Part shown: positions 1 to 4,460 of the stretch, piece by piece
Layout of the letters: each line of letters opens with the position of its first letter
How positions within the stretch are numbered: the first letter of the stretch is position 1
Origin: Nanobdellota archaeon
GTDB lineage: Archaea > Nanobdellota > Nanobdellia > Woesearchaeales > GW2011-AR15
DNA length: 6,047 nt
Assembly (NCBI GenBank): GCA_013335235.1
Contig: JAAXVZ010000085.1
Span: forward strand, 1 to 6,047
Reading direction: 5' to 3'
Notes under the pieces: generated by a model
The model's input: the letters and a program-made list of their open reading frames with translations, nothing else
Database searches by the model: none
Told to the model about the DNA's origin: nothing
Made by a program: the position numbers and the translations under genes

Positions 1-428
1 CGAAAAAGCAGTGGCCGCTTTCCGAGATGGAACGGACTGGCGGAGAGCCTGATGTTGTTGGCCTGGATAAAAGGACAGGAGAATTTATCTTCTATGACTG
101 CAGCCCAGAAAGCCCCAGCGGCCGCAGAAGCGTCTGCTATGACCGTGAAGCGCTTGAGTCAAGAAAAGAATTCAAGCCAAAAGACACTGCTATTGATATG
201 GCCTCTGCCATGGGAATCGAGATACTATCAGAAGAAGAATACAGGGAATTGCAAAGGCTTGGGAACTTCGATTTGAAAACATCGAGCTGGGTGAAGACAC
301 CTTCAGATATCAGGAAACTCGGCGGCGCCCTCTTTGCAGACCGTCGCTACAGCCAGGTTTTCGTGTATCACAACGGTGCAGATTCTTATTATGCTGCAAG
401 GGGTTTCCGTGGCTCGCTGAGAGTCTAG
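1..428 (+). CDS. DUF4256 family protein, 5'-truncated by the window edge
   Basis: This is the C-terminal part of a DUF4256-family protein; its biochemical function is unknown to me. The frame is open from base 3 to the TAG at 426-428. The eight codons before the first ATG (position 27) read KKQWPLSE and continue the family pattern into MERTGGEPDVV, so that ATG is internal and the true start lies off the window. Family hallmarks are visible in order: TGGEPDV, YDCSPESPSGRRSVCYDREAL, AIDMASAMGIE, TSSWVKTP, and the C-terminal RGFRGSLRV. Full-length members are about 185 residues as I recall, so roughly 40-45 residues should be missing. The family is found mostly in bacteria, so its presence beside archaeal-looking genes may reflect lateral transfer, which is an inference. 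A hairpin/T-tract follows 18 bases after the stop. Family assignment is confident; the cellular role is not. Confidence 0.88.
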   Translation, partial: KKQWPLSEMERTGGEPDVVGLDKRTGEFIFYDCSPESPSGRRSVCYDREALESRKEFKPKDTAIDMASAMGIEILSEEEYRELQRLGNFDLKTSSWVKTPSDIRKLGGALFADRRYSQVFVYHNGADSYYAARGFRGSLRV

Positions 429-445
429 AAGAAAATTCCATTAAC

Positions 446-499
446 AAAGCCTCTCCGGCAATGACGGAAGATAACCGAATAAACCAACTTAGGCTTTTT
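446..499 (+). terminator. Hairpin plus T-tract after the DUF4256 gene
   Basis: AAAGCCT (446-452) is the exact reverse complement of AGGCTTT (491-497), and the second arm runs into TTTTTC. The long loop contains a nested TCCG/CGGA stem (454-457 with 465-468). The position just downstream of the stop and the T-run on the plus strand fit a transcription terminator. The loop is long for an intrinsic terminator, and the T-tract alone may be what matters in an archaeon. Confidence 0.5.
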
Positions 500-530
500 C
501 TAGTATCAACGTCGCGCAGAAGAGGTATTA

Positions 531-541
531 TTTTAGTATAA
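531..541 (+). promoter_or_regulatory. TATA box for the NlpC/P60-like gene
   Basis: TTTTAGTATAA lies about 20-30 bases upstream of the ATG at 561, the spacing expected of an archaeal TATA box relative to the transcription start. No Shine-Dalgarno sequence precedes the ATG, so a leaderless transcript starting at or near 561 is likely. Confidence 0.5.
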
Positions 542-560
542 CTTATGTTTCCAGCATCAT

Positions 561-1112
561 ATGAGCCAACTGATTGATATTGCTATTCAGTACCTTGGGT
601 ATCCTTCTGTTCCGTATACTAAGCCGGGTGAAGGCAGGACTCCGGATGGTTTTACGTGCGCCGGGTTCGTTCATTTTGTATTAGGGGAGGCAGGGTTAAG
701 CATCCCAGATTATCACACATATGAGCTTTTTGACAGGTTTGGGATCCTGGTCCATGATGGATTGCAGAAGCCAGGGGATCTGGCATTTGAAAGCAAGTAT
801 GGCTTCAAGCCGACACATGTGGAGTTCTATGTTGATATTGACACTCTGACAGAACTCATGGATGATTATGGATCGAGGATTCAAAAAGACCTGATTAACG
901 ATTTTGTGAGCGCAACTAGCGCGAGGGAGTTCATGATAGGCAGCCATGGGAAAGCAGGCAGCAAGGTGATGCTGACTGAACTTGTGCGGACATCAATCAC
1001 TCCTGACCCGAAATTCAGCCACTTGCCTCAGCTATACAATGTCAATCCTATAGGATTTAAAAGGCCAGCAGTGCTTCTTCCTGGAAAAAAATACCAGGAG
1101 ATATTCAGCTAG
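561..1112 (+). CDS. NlpC/P60-like cysteine peptidase/amidase-fold protein
   Basis: The 183-residue product resembles the NlpC/P60 papain-like fold, whose members cleave or transfer amide bonds, classically in bacterial peptidoglycan. The N-terminal part has the nucleophile motif FTCAGFV (Cys33), corresponding to the usual DCSGFV, then KPGDLAF (residues 70-76), then THVEFYV with His86 as the probable catalytic histidine. A third polar residue may be His129 in IGSHGKAG. There is no signal peptide or membrane segment, so the protein should be cytoplasmic. About 50 C-terminal residues fall outside the core and are unrecognised. The ATG at 561 is preceded by a TATA-like element and has no ribosome binding site. 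If the host is an archaeon without peptidoglycan, the substrate must be something else. The fold is supported by three motifs in the right order; the activity is inferred. A non-enzymatic role is possible because the Asp before the Cys is replaced by Thr. Confidence 0.75.
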   Translation: MSQLIDIAIQYLGYPSVPYTKPGEGRTPDGFTCAGFVHFVLGEAGLSIPDYHTYELFDRFGILVHDGLQKPGDLAFESKYGFKPTHVEFYVDIDTLTELMDDYGSRIQKDLINDFVSATSAREFMIGSHGKAGSKVMLTELVRTSITPDPKFSHLPQLYNVNPIGFKRPAVLLPGKKYQEIFS

Positions 1113-1118
1113 CGGATC

Positions 1119-1188
1119 ATATGCGATTAGCATGCACCCAGAATAAGTTGAGATTAAGCAAAGGTCATTTGACCCTCGCTAATCATAT
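1119..1188. repeat. Competing inverted repeats between two convergent genes
   Basis: Three arms share a sequence core. ATATGCGATTAGC (1119-1131) and GATTAAGC (1152-1159) can each pair with GCTAATC(ATAT) at 1178-1188. The first pairing gives 11 base pairs with a 2-base bulge; the second gives 7 pairs with one bulged A. Nested in the second is a perfect GGTCA-TT-TGACC hairpin (1163-1174). The element lies between the convergent stops at 1112 and 1208. It lacks a strong T-tract, so it may be a 3'-end structure rather than a classical terminator. Confidence 0.45.
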
Positions 1189-1207
1189 CAAGTTAAAATC
1201 AATTCAA

Positions 1208-1399
1208 CTATGCTTTCTTCACGTTGACAGCTTTTAAGCCCCTGTCTCCGTGCTCGACATCGTATGTGACTGACTCATTGTCGTGCAGGATCAATCCGTC
1301 TGCCAGTGATGATTTGTGTACAAAGACTTCCTTCCCATCCTCGCCTGCAATGAATCCGAATCCCTTCATCTCGTTGAAAAATTTTACAGTTCCTTTCAT
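1208..1399 (-). CDS. Cold-shock domain protein (CspA family)
   Basis: This is a single cold-shock domain of 63 residues, close to the usual 65-70 for the family. Such proteins form a five-stranded OB-fold barrel that binds single-stranded nucleic acid and acts as an RNA chaperone in the cytoplasm. The start MKGTVKFFNEMKGFGFI contains the RNP1 motif (KGFGFI, residues 12-17), followed by RNP2 as VFVHKSSL (25-32). A Phe replaces the common Trp in the VKWFN segment. The ATG at 1397-1399 is fixed by a good Shine-Dalgarno AGGAGT (complement of 1405-1410), five bases upstream. It is transcribed alone, convergent with the NlpC/P60-like gene and downstream of the lipoprotein genes. CspA-type proteins are common in bacteria and patchy in archaea, so acquisition is possible but cannot be shown here. 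Confidence 0.95.
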   Translation of the reverse strand: MKGTVKFFNEMKGFGFIAGEDGKEVFVHKSSLADGLILHDNESVTYDVEHGDRGLKAVNVKKA

Positions 1400-1404
1400 T
1401 TTTT

Positions 1405-1410
1405 ACTCCT
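1405..1410 (-). promoter_or_regulatory. Ribosome binding site of the cold-shock gene
   Basis: On the minus strand this reads AGGAGT, five bases before the ATG at 1399. It is one of the few clear Shine-Dalgarno sites here; several neighbouring genes look leaderless. Confidence 0.75.
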
Positions 1411-1457
1411 CGTTTTACTTCTTATTGGTTCTCAGAAACAGCAGCCTAACAAACTTG

Positions 1458-1468
1458 TTAAATATAAG
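1458..1468 (-). promoter_or_regulatory. Probable TATA box of the cold-shock gene
   Basis: The minus strand reads CTTATATTTAA. Initiation about 25 bases downstream would give a leader of roughly 40 bases containing the AGGAGT site. This is a longer leader than those of neighbouring genes, leaving room for post-transcriptional control, which is an inference. Confidence 0.5.
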
Positions 1469-1493
1469 CAAACAGACTAATAGTCCAAAGTTC

Positions 1494-1524
1494 TGATAAA
1501 ATTAAGAAAAAGGTTAACCCTTTT
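1494..1524 (-). terminator. Palindrome plus T-rich tract after the lipoprotein genes
   Basis: GGTTAACC (1512-1519) is a perfect palindrome flanked by AAAA and TTTT, with one bulged C. Read on the minus strand it is followed by CTTTTTCTTAATTTT. It begins 9 bases beyond the stop of the 1533-1850 gene, which fits a terminator for the minus-strand lipoprotein transcripts. Confidence 0.55.
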
Positions 1525-1532
1525 AAATGCAT

Positions 1533-1850
1533 CTATTTGGTGGGCTCGCAGCTAGGGTCGCCTTCGATGGTCTTCCTGTTTATGCATTTCCCTGCCTGGC
1601 ACATGCAGTCTTCTGCACTGTATGCAGCATTGCATCTATATTCCATGGTGCAGGCGTCTGGAGCTTTGAACCTGTCAGCAAACCTCGAATTGATGCAGTT
1701 AACAGGATGACATCCTGGCTGCGGTATGCAGTCAGAATCGCTGCTGCATGTTGCATACTCACCGGGCGGTGCTTGGTCAGTCGGTATCTTGCTGGCGCAG
1801 CTAGCCAACAGGACAAGCGTAGCCAATAGGATGATTGTTGTGGTTTTCAT
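1533..1850 (-). CDS. Small cysteine-rich lipoprotein with SDSDC motif
   Basis: This 105-residue protein has a lipoprotein signal peptide: Met-Lys, a hydrophobic stretch at residues 6-15, and the lipobox LASC with Cys18 as the lipidated residue. It should be anchored on the outer face of the membrane. The mature part has cysteines at 35, 41, 47, 52, 67, 73, 82, 84, 89 and 101, starting with CSSDSDC and ending with a C-x-C-x4-C pattern. Such spacing suggests a disulfide-knotted or metal-binding domain and resembles eight-cysteine-cluster proteins, a tentative comparison. The ATG at 1848-1850 is preferred over an in-frame TTG at 1874, because the TTG overlaps the TATA box and would place eight residues, including a Cys, before the signal. 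The upstream neighbour (1901-2182) encodes a protein of the same type. The function is unknown to me. Confidence 0.85.
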   Translation of the reverse strand: MKTTTIILLATLVLLASCASKIPTDQAPPGEYATCSSDSDCIPQPGCHPVNCINSRFADRFKAPDACTMEYRCNAAYSAEDCMCQAGKCINRKTIEGDPSCEPTK

Positions 1851-1871
1851 AGGATTACTCTTACAAACCAA

Positions 1872-1884
1872 CAATATATATCTT
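1872..1884 (-). promoter_or_regulatory. TATA box of the 1533-1850 lipoprotein gene
   Basis: The minus strand reads AGATATATATTG, centred about 27 bases upstream of the ATG at 1850. There is no Shine-Dalgarno sequence, so transcription probably starts at or within a base or two of the ATG (leaderless). It lies in the 50-base gap between the two lipoprotein genes, so they appear to be transcribed separately. Confidence 0.6.
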
Positions 1885-1900
1885 ATGCTTTTATGCCTGG

Positions 1901-2182
1901 CTAACCATTGAAGATGACATCATGCGCAACGCACTTGTTGCTCTCGCATGTGCAGGCAGCCTGCGGTTGCAGGGTTGCTTCCTGTGGGCATGGCCCTGTC
2001 TTGTCCTGGCATTTCTTCATCACAACAGCCACATACTCTGGCGTGTTGCATCCACCTGTGAAACCAACATATTTACAGTCAGAGTCTGATGCGCACATGT
2101 TTGCTTCTTTGTCAATCCTGATATTGCATCCCGATAGGAGGATAATGCCTAAGACTAAACTAATTTTTAATAGCTTGTTCAT
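1901..2182 (-). CDS. Small cysteine-rich lipoprotein with eight clustered cysteines
   Basis: The 93-residue product starts with a classic lipoprotein signal: MNKLLK, a hydrophobic run at residues 7-16, and the lipobox LSGC with Cys19 as lipid acceptor. The mature domain contains exactly eight cysteines at 30, 36, 45, 58, 65, 77, 79 and 84. It opens with CASDSDC and closes with C-x-C-x4-C, the same two end signatures as the neighbouring 1533-1850 protein, while the middle spacing differs. The two are probably distant paralogues. The eight mature cysteines could form four disulfides in an extracytoplasmic domain, which is an inference. The ATG at 2180-2182 is about 25 bases from a TATA-like element and has no ribosome binding site, suggesting a leaderless message. 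It faces the HIT gene divergently across a 92-base promoter region. The function is unknown to me. Confidence 0.85.
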   Translation of the reverse strand: MNKLLKISLVLGIILLSGCNIRIDKEANMCASDSDCKYVGFTGGCNTPEYVAVVMKKCQDKTGPCPQEATLQPQAACTCESNKCVAHDVIFNG

Positions 2183-2203
2183 AATATCTTTCTAGGTTGA
2201 TTG

Positions 2204-2213
2204 CTATTTAAAT
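2204..2213 (-). promoter_or_regulatory. TATA box of the 1901-2182 lipoprotein gene
   Basis: The minus strand reads ATTTAAATAG, centred about 26 bases before the ATG at 2182. A second similar A/T block (CTATTTAAGG, 2213-2222) lies next to it. No ribosome binding site is visible, which is consistent with leaderless initiation. Confidence 0.5.
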
Positions 2214-2241
2214 CTATTTAAGGCATTCATGTGCGGCAATA

Positions 2242-2251
2242 AGATTTATTA
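2242..2251 (+). promoter_or_regulatory. TATA-like element of the HIT-mgtC operon
   Basis: AGATTTATTA lies about 28 bases upstream of the HIT gene's ATG at 2275. It is divergent from the lipoprotein promoter about 35 bases away. There is no clear Shine-Dalgarno, so a very short or absent leader is likely. Confidence 0.45.
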
Positions 2252-2274
2252 TGTCTTGAAAGAAGCTCTTAGCT

Positions 2275-2727
2275 ATGGAATGCCTGACATGCAGCTCTGT
2301 ATCCCGCAGGAAAAAGATATCTCCGGGACCTATAATATACGAGTCAAGATACTGGCTGGTGGATCACGCATATCCATGCAGACTGACAGGCTGGCTAGTC
2401 ATAATCCTGAAGAGGCACTGCAGCGCATTGCATGAACTGACTAGAGAAGAGTTCATTGAGTTAGGTGAAGCGACTTATAAGGCAGTGAATGCGTTGCATG
2501 ATGTCCTTGGATGCGAAAAGGAGTATTCTGTGTGCTTTGCAGAAAAAGAAGGATTCAATCATATCCATTTCCATATTGTCCCAAGAGCAGTTAGGTTATC
2601 GGATGATCTTAAGGGAGCAAATATATTCTCTTTGCTGAAGTCCGGCCAGGAGGACGCTGTTCCTGAAAAAGACGTGATTGCGATTTGCAATGAGTTAAAG
2701 ATGCGGTTCTCCCAAAAGAATAAATAG
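2275..2727 (+). CDS. HIT-family nucleotide hydrolase/transferase with N-terminal CxxC
   Basis: This 150-residue protein of the histidine-triad superfamily should hydrolyse or transfer nucleoside phosphates such as dinucleoside polyphosphates or nucleoside phosphoramidates in the cytoplasm. The diagnostic triad is HIHFHIVPR: His96, His98 and His100, with His98 the expected nucleophile. The N terminus MECLTC supplies Cys3 and Cys6, which with His48 (LKRHCSALHEL) and a triad histidine would form the structural zinc site seen in many HIT proteins. The GWLVIILKRH segment is the usual strand before that histidine. The ATG at 2275 is chosen because it places CxxC at the N terminus as in relatives. 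Codons end only two bases before the MgtC-like start, so the two are probably co-transcribed. The exact substrate cannot be told from sequence. Confidence 0.9.
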   Translation: MECLTCSSVSRRKKISPGPIIYESRYWLVDHAYPCRLTGWLVIILKRHCSALHELTREEFIELGEATYKAVNALHDVLGCEKEYSVCFAEKEGFNHIHFHIVPRAVRLSDDLKGANIFSLLKSGQEDAVPEKDVIAICNELKMRFSQKNK

Positions 2728-2729
2728 CA

Positions 2730-3179
2730 ATGCCGCATTATAGTCCTATTATGATACTGACTGTTGAAATAGAGTTTTTGATCGGTTTCGTCCTTGCGCT
2801 GCTTTCAGGCATACTTATCGGCGCAGAACGAGAAGCAAGAGGAAAAGATGCAGGCATCAGTACGCATTCCCTAGTGATAATAGGATCGATGCTTTTTACC
2901 TTTCTCTCTATGAAAGCAGACCCTGCTTCGACATCGCGGATAGCGTCGCAGATAGTCTCCGGGATTGGGTTCTTAGGAGCAGGAATCATAATGAAGGAAG
3001 GGAAGCAGGTGAAGAACCTGACGACTGCAGCGAGCCTTTGGTTTGCTGGCGCAATAGGTATGGCTTTCGGATTCGGGTACTATTTCATAGGCATCCTTGC
3101 AGCGGTCGCTTCTACGCTGATACCGAGGATTCCGCATTTCCATAAGGAGAGCCCGGAATCAGAGAGCTACAAGAATTGA
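2730..3179 (+). CDS. MgtC/SapB-family integral membrane protein
   Basis: This 149-residue hydrophobic protein matches the MgtC/SapB N-terminal domain. Hallmarks are LIGAEREARGKDAGISTHSL (residues 29-48), SQIVSGIGFLGAGIIMKEG (73-91) and VKNLTTAASLWFAGAIGMAF (94-113). Four to five membrane segments can be placed at roughly 12-32, 47-62, 74-89, 99-113 and 115-132. It ends with a short charged cytoplasmic-type tail and lacks the additional C-terminal domain of enterobacterial MgtC. In bacteria such proteins affect Mg2+ homeostasis, F-type ATP synthase and phosphate balance; the archaeal role is unknown. The start at 2730 is two bases after the HIT stop, with no visible ribosome binding site. An ATG at 2751 is an alternative that would remove seven polar residues. 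A run of eight T follows about 30 bases after the stop. Confidence 0.9.
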   Translation: MPHYSPIMILTVEIEFLIGFVLALLSGILIGAEREARGKDAGISTHSLVIIGSMLFTFLSMKADPASTSRIASQIVSGIGFLGAGIIMKEGKQVKNLTTAASLWFAGAIGMAFGFGYYFIGILAAVASTLIPRIPHFHKESPESESYKN

Positions 3180-3208
3180 TTGAATAGATGGATGTTCACA
3201 CTACGCAA

Positions 3209-3216
3209 TTTTTTTT
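3209..3216 (+). terminator. Oligo-T tract after the HIT-mgtC pair
   Basis: Eight consecutive T residues occur 30 bases downstream of the MgtC-like stop, with no strong hairpin before them. Archaeal RNA polymerase terminates at such runs, so this is the likely operon end. Confidence 0.5.
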
Positions 3217-3283
3217 ACATTGTCTGCTGGAAGTTGGATTTTGTAAAAGCTCCTTGACAGGTTTCTTATTTTTTGTTCAAAAC

Positions 3284-3293
3284 TCTTATTAAC
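3284..3293 (+). promoter_or_regulatory. Possible TATA box of the CYTH gene
   Basis: CTTATTAAC-like sequence is centred about 26 bases upstream of the ATG at 3315, which would give a leaderless message. A second A/T block (TTTCTTATTTTTT, about 3262-3274) is correctly spaced for the alternative ATG at 3297, so the promoter choice is open. Confidence 0.35.
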
Positions 3294-3314
3294 CTAATGG
3301 CTATTACTTATGCT

Positions 3315-3875
3315 ATGGTCTTTGAGGTAGAGAAGAAATTCCAGTTCCTGCAAAAAGAAGAGAAGGATGCGATTATGGAGCGTCTCAGCATAGACGCGAA
3401 ATATATTGGGTCAAAAATCATGCACAGCTTCATATTCCAGGCTCCGAATTATCTCAGGGTAAGGTTATCGGAGCATAAGATAACAGTCACCCATAAAAGC
3501 GGCGAGCCAGGAGACATAGCCCGGAAAGAGACAGATCTCACTTTAGCAGATGAACAGCTCATCCCTTTCCTCAGCCTCCTAGAGGCTCTTGGCTATGTCA
3601 GCTGCACGCATGTCATGACCAAAAGAGACACTTTCATCATGGATGGGTTGACAGTAGAGACAAATGAGATAGACGGGCTTGGTTTTTTTGCAGAGATAGA
3701 AGGCCTGACTGAGAACAAAGATGAGGTGAACTCTATTATCCAAGGTATAGATCGCCTGAAATCCAGGCTCAGGCTTGAGGAGGTAGATAAAAGCAAATAT
3801 AAATCCCTCCTGAATGAGTTTTTGGAGAAAAACCGTGAGGTCATGATCCCGGGTAAGATACTATCCTACTTATAG
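3315..3875 (+). CDS. CYTH-domain protein (CyaB/thiamine-triphosphatase-like)
   Basis: This protein belongs to the CYTH superfamily, which forms an eight-stranded tunnel that binds triphosphate groups with divalent metal. Members are class IV adenylyl cyclases, thiamine triphosphatases or inorganic triphosphatases. Counting from the ATG at 3315 (186 residues), the signature ExExK is EVEKK (residues 4-8). Next come the basic strands LRVRL (47-51), TVTHK (57-61) and ARKETDL (69-75), then KRDTF (103-107), and the acidic strand FFAEIEGL (124-131). The start is placed at 3315 because ExExK normally lies within a few residues of the N terminus. In-frame ATG 3297 and TTG 3273 would add 6 or 14 residues. 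The C-terminal 50 residues are helical and charged. It looks like a single-gene unit. Family is confident, but the specific reaction cannot be assigned. Confidence 0.85.
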   Translation: MVFEVEKKFQFLQKEEKDAIMERLSIDAKYIGSKIMHSFIFQAPNYLRVRLSEHKITVTHKSGEPGDIARKETDLTLADEQLIPFLSLLEALGYVSCTHVMTKRDTFIMDGLTVETNEIDGLGFFAEIEGLTENKDEVNSIIQGIDRLKSRLRLEEVDKSKYKSLLNEFLEKNREVMIPGKILSYL

Positions 3876-3884
3876 TCTTATGAT

Positions 3885-3895
3885 ACTTTTATAAG
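3885..3895 (+). promoter_or_regulatory. TATA box of the RG-rich zinc-protein gene
   Basis: ACTTTTATAAG lies 10 bases after the CYTH stop. Initiation about 25 bases downstream (near 3915) would give a leader of about 15 bases that includes the GAGGGT ribosome binding site. The gene therefore has its own promoter despite the 56-base gap to its upstream neighbour. Confidence 0.6.
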
Positions 3896-3922
3896 CCAAC
3901 TGAAATTTCTGAACAATAATAA

Positions 3923-3928
3923 GAGGGT
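3923..3928 (+). promoter_or_regulatory. Ribosome binding site of the RG-rich zinc-protein gene
   Basis: GAGGGT lies three bases before the ATG at 3932 and is a partial match to the archaeal Shine-Dalgarno consensus. It supports the chosen start. Confidence 0.5.
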
Positions 3929-3931
3929 AAA

Positions 3932-4288
3932 ATGGCAGAATTCAGAAAAAATAGGTTCGAGAGGAGCAGCAGGGGCAGGTCAGATAGTTCAGGTCCTAGA
4001 TTTGAGAGGAACAGTGACTCAAGAGGAGGCAGGGACAGGTCTCGCGGCGGTTTTGGAGGCGGAAGGAGAGTTTCACCACAGTTCACAAAAGCCACTTGCG
4101 CGAAATGCGGAGCAGAGTGCGAGCTGCCATTCAAGCCGACTACAAGCAAGCCAGTCTACTGCAGGGACTGTTTTCAGAAGACAAACCAGGATGCTCCAAG
4201 CAGCAGACCAAGAGTAGAAAGGTCAGATGCGCTTGACGAGATCAACCGGAAATTAGATAAGATCCTGGAAGCATTGGATCTGAAATAA
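3932..4288 (+). CDS. CxxC-x17-CxxC zinc-binding protein with RG-rich tail
   Basis: The 118-residue protein has three parts. Residues 1-47 are disordered and rich in Arg, Ser and Gly, with RGG and GGFGGGRR motifs typical of RNA-binding tails. Residues 51-83 hold a small zinc-ribbon-like domain: CAKC (56-59), exactly 17 residues, then CRDC (77-80), with YCRDCF as the usual second half and an extra Cys63. Residues 98-118 form a short amphipathic helix (LDEINRKLDKILEALDL) with heptad-like leucine/isoleucine spacing, probably for oligomerisation. This domain recurs in uncultured DPANN archaea and candidate-phylum bacteria, and its function is unknown. The architecture suggests nucleic-acid binding, which is an inference. 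It has its own TATA box and ribosome binding site and is followed by a strong T-rich terminator, consistent with a well-expressed single gene. Confidence 0.9.
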   Translation: MAEFRKNRFERSSRGRSDSSGPRFERNSDSRGGRDRSRGGFGGGRRVSPQFTKATCAKCGAECELPFKPTTSKPVYCRDCFQKTNQDAPSSRPRVERSDALDEINRKLDKILEALDLK

Positions 4289-4289
4289 G

Positions 4290-4313
4290 TTTTTCTTTTA
4301 GCTCACTTTTTTT
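4290..4313 (+). terminator. T-rich terminator after the RG-rich zinc-protein gene
   Basis: Immediately after the stop the plus strand reads TTTTTCTTTT, a short GC-containing interval, then a run of seven T. Two closely spaced T-tracts without a hairpin are the typical archaeal terminator form. Confidence 0.6.
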
Positions 4314-4322
4314 GTTCATGGA

Positions 4323-4332
4323 TTTTTTATAA
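4323..4332 (+). promoter_or_regulatory. Orphan TATA-like element in non-coding DNA
   Basis: TTTTTTATAA resembles the TATA boxes of neighbouring genes but has no open reading frame of normal size downstream on this strand. It predicts a start near 4354, in front of the TCTCCT/AGGAGA hairpin. A/T-rich intergenic DNA gives such matches by chance, so confidence is low. Confidence 0.3.
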
Positions 4333-4353
4333 TTGCAATACTCAGGAGAACCT

Positions 4354-4460
4354 TAACATCTCCTACTTTCTAACAGGAGAAAAGATGCATCTTGTTGTTT
4401 GAATAATTTAGGGTATCACTAATGGAAAAACAAGCCTGTGCACAGGCCAGAACTCACTTT
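4354..4460 (+). other. Candidate small RNA or leader-peptide transcript
   Basis: Between the T-rich terminator and the 3' end of the methyltransferase gene lies structured non-coding sequence. TCTCCT (4359-4364) is complementary to both AGGAGA copies (4344-4349 and 4375-4380), which sit in CAGGAGAA direct repeats. The second copy is placed like a ribosome binding site before ATG CAT CTT GTT GTT TGA (4385-4402), a five-codon frame. The transcript would then pass a perfect 14-bp palindrome (4434-4447) and a short T-rich stretch (CTTTTTCTC), ending antisense to the methyltransferase 3' end. This is an inference from layout alone; no homology is recognised. Confidence 0.22.
4426..4447 (-). terminator. 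Palindromic hairpin terminator of the methyltransferase gene
   Basis: GCCTGTGCACAGGC (4434-4447) is a perfect palindrome that starts seven bases beyond the TGA of the methyltransferase gene. On the minus strand it is followed by TTG and five T. This hairpin-plus-T layout looks like an intrinsic terminator. The other strand also has five T downstream (CTTTTTCTC), so it could act in both directions. Confidence 0.6.

Noticed and set aside
1527..1829. Plus-strand 100-codon frame over the first lipoprotein gene
   Set aside because: It is antisense to a gene with a signal peptide, lipobox and well-placed TATA box. Its own Cys- and Ala-rich content mirrors the opposite-strand codons.
1848..1874. 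Longer TTG start for the first lipoprotein
   Set aside because: The TTG lies inside the TATA box and would add eight residues before the signal peptide. The ATG at 1850 has correct leaderless spacing.
1908..2195. Plus-strand 95-codon frame over the second lipoprotein gene
   Set aside because: It is a shadow of the cysteine-rich lipoprotein on the other strand, with no ribosome binding site or family resemblance.
2229..2435. Open frame of 68 codons starting MCGNKIYY, overlapping the HIT gene start
   Set aside because: It is out of frame with the HIT protein, which has clear CxxC and HxHxH motifs in the expected places. The frame has no recognisable features and covers the HIT promoter.
3889..4149. 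Minus-strand 86-codon frame rich in Pro and Leu opposite the RG-rich gene
   Set aside because: Its low-complexity proline and leucine content is what the complement of an RGG-coding region gives. The plus strand carries the zinc motif.
4343..4381. Direct CAGGAGAA repeats as a CRISPR-like or mobile-element signature
   Set aside because: Only two 8-base copies are present, with no further repeats, no target duplication and no transposase or Cas gene nearby.
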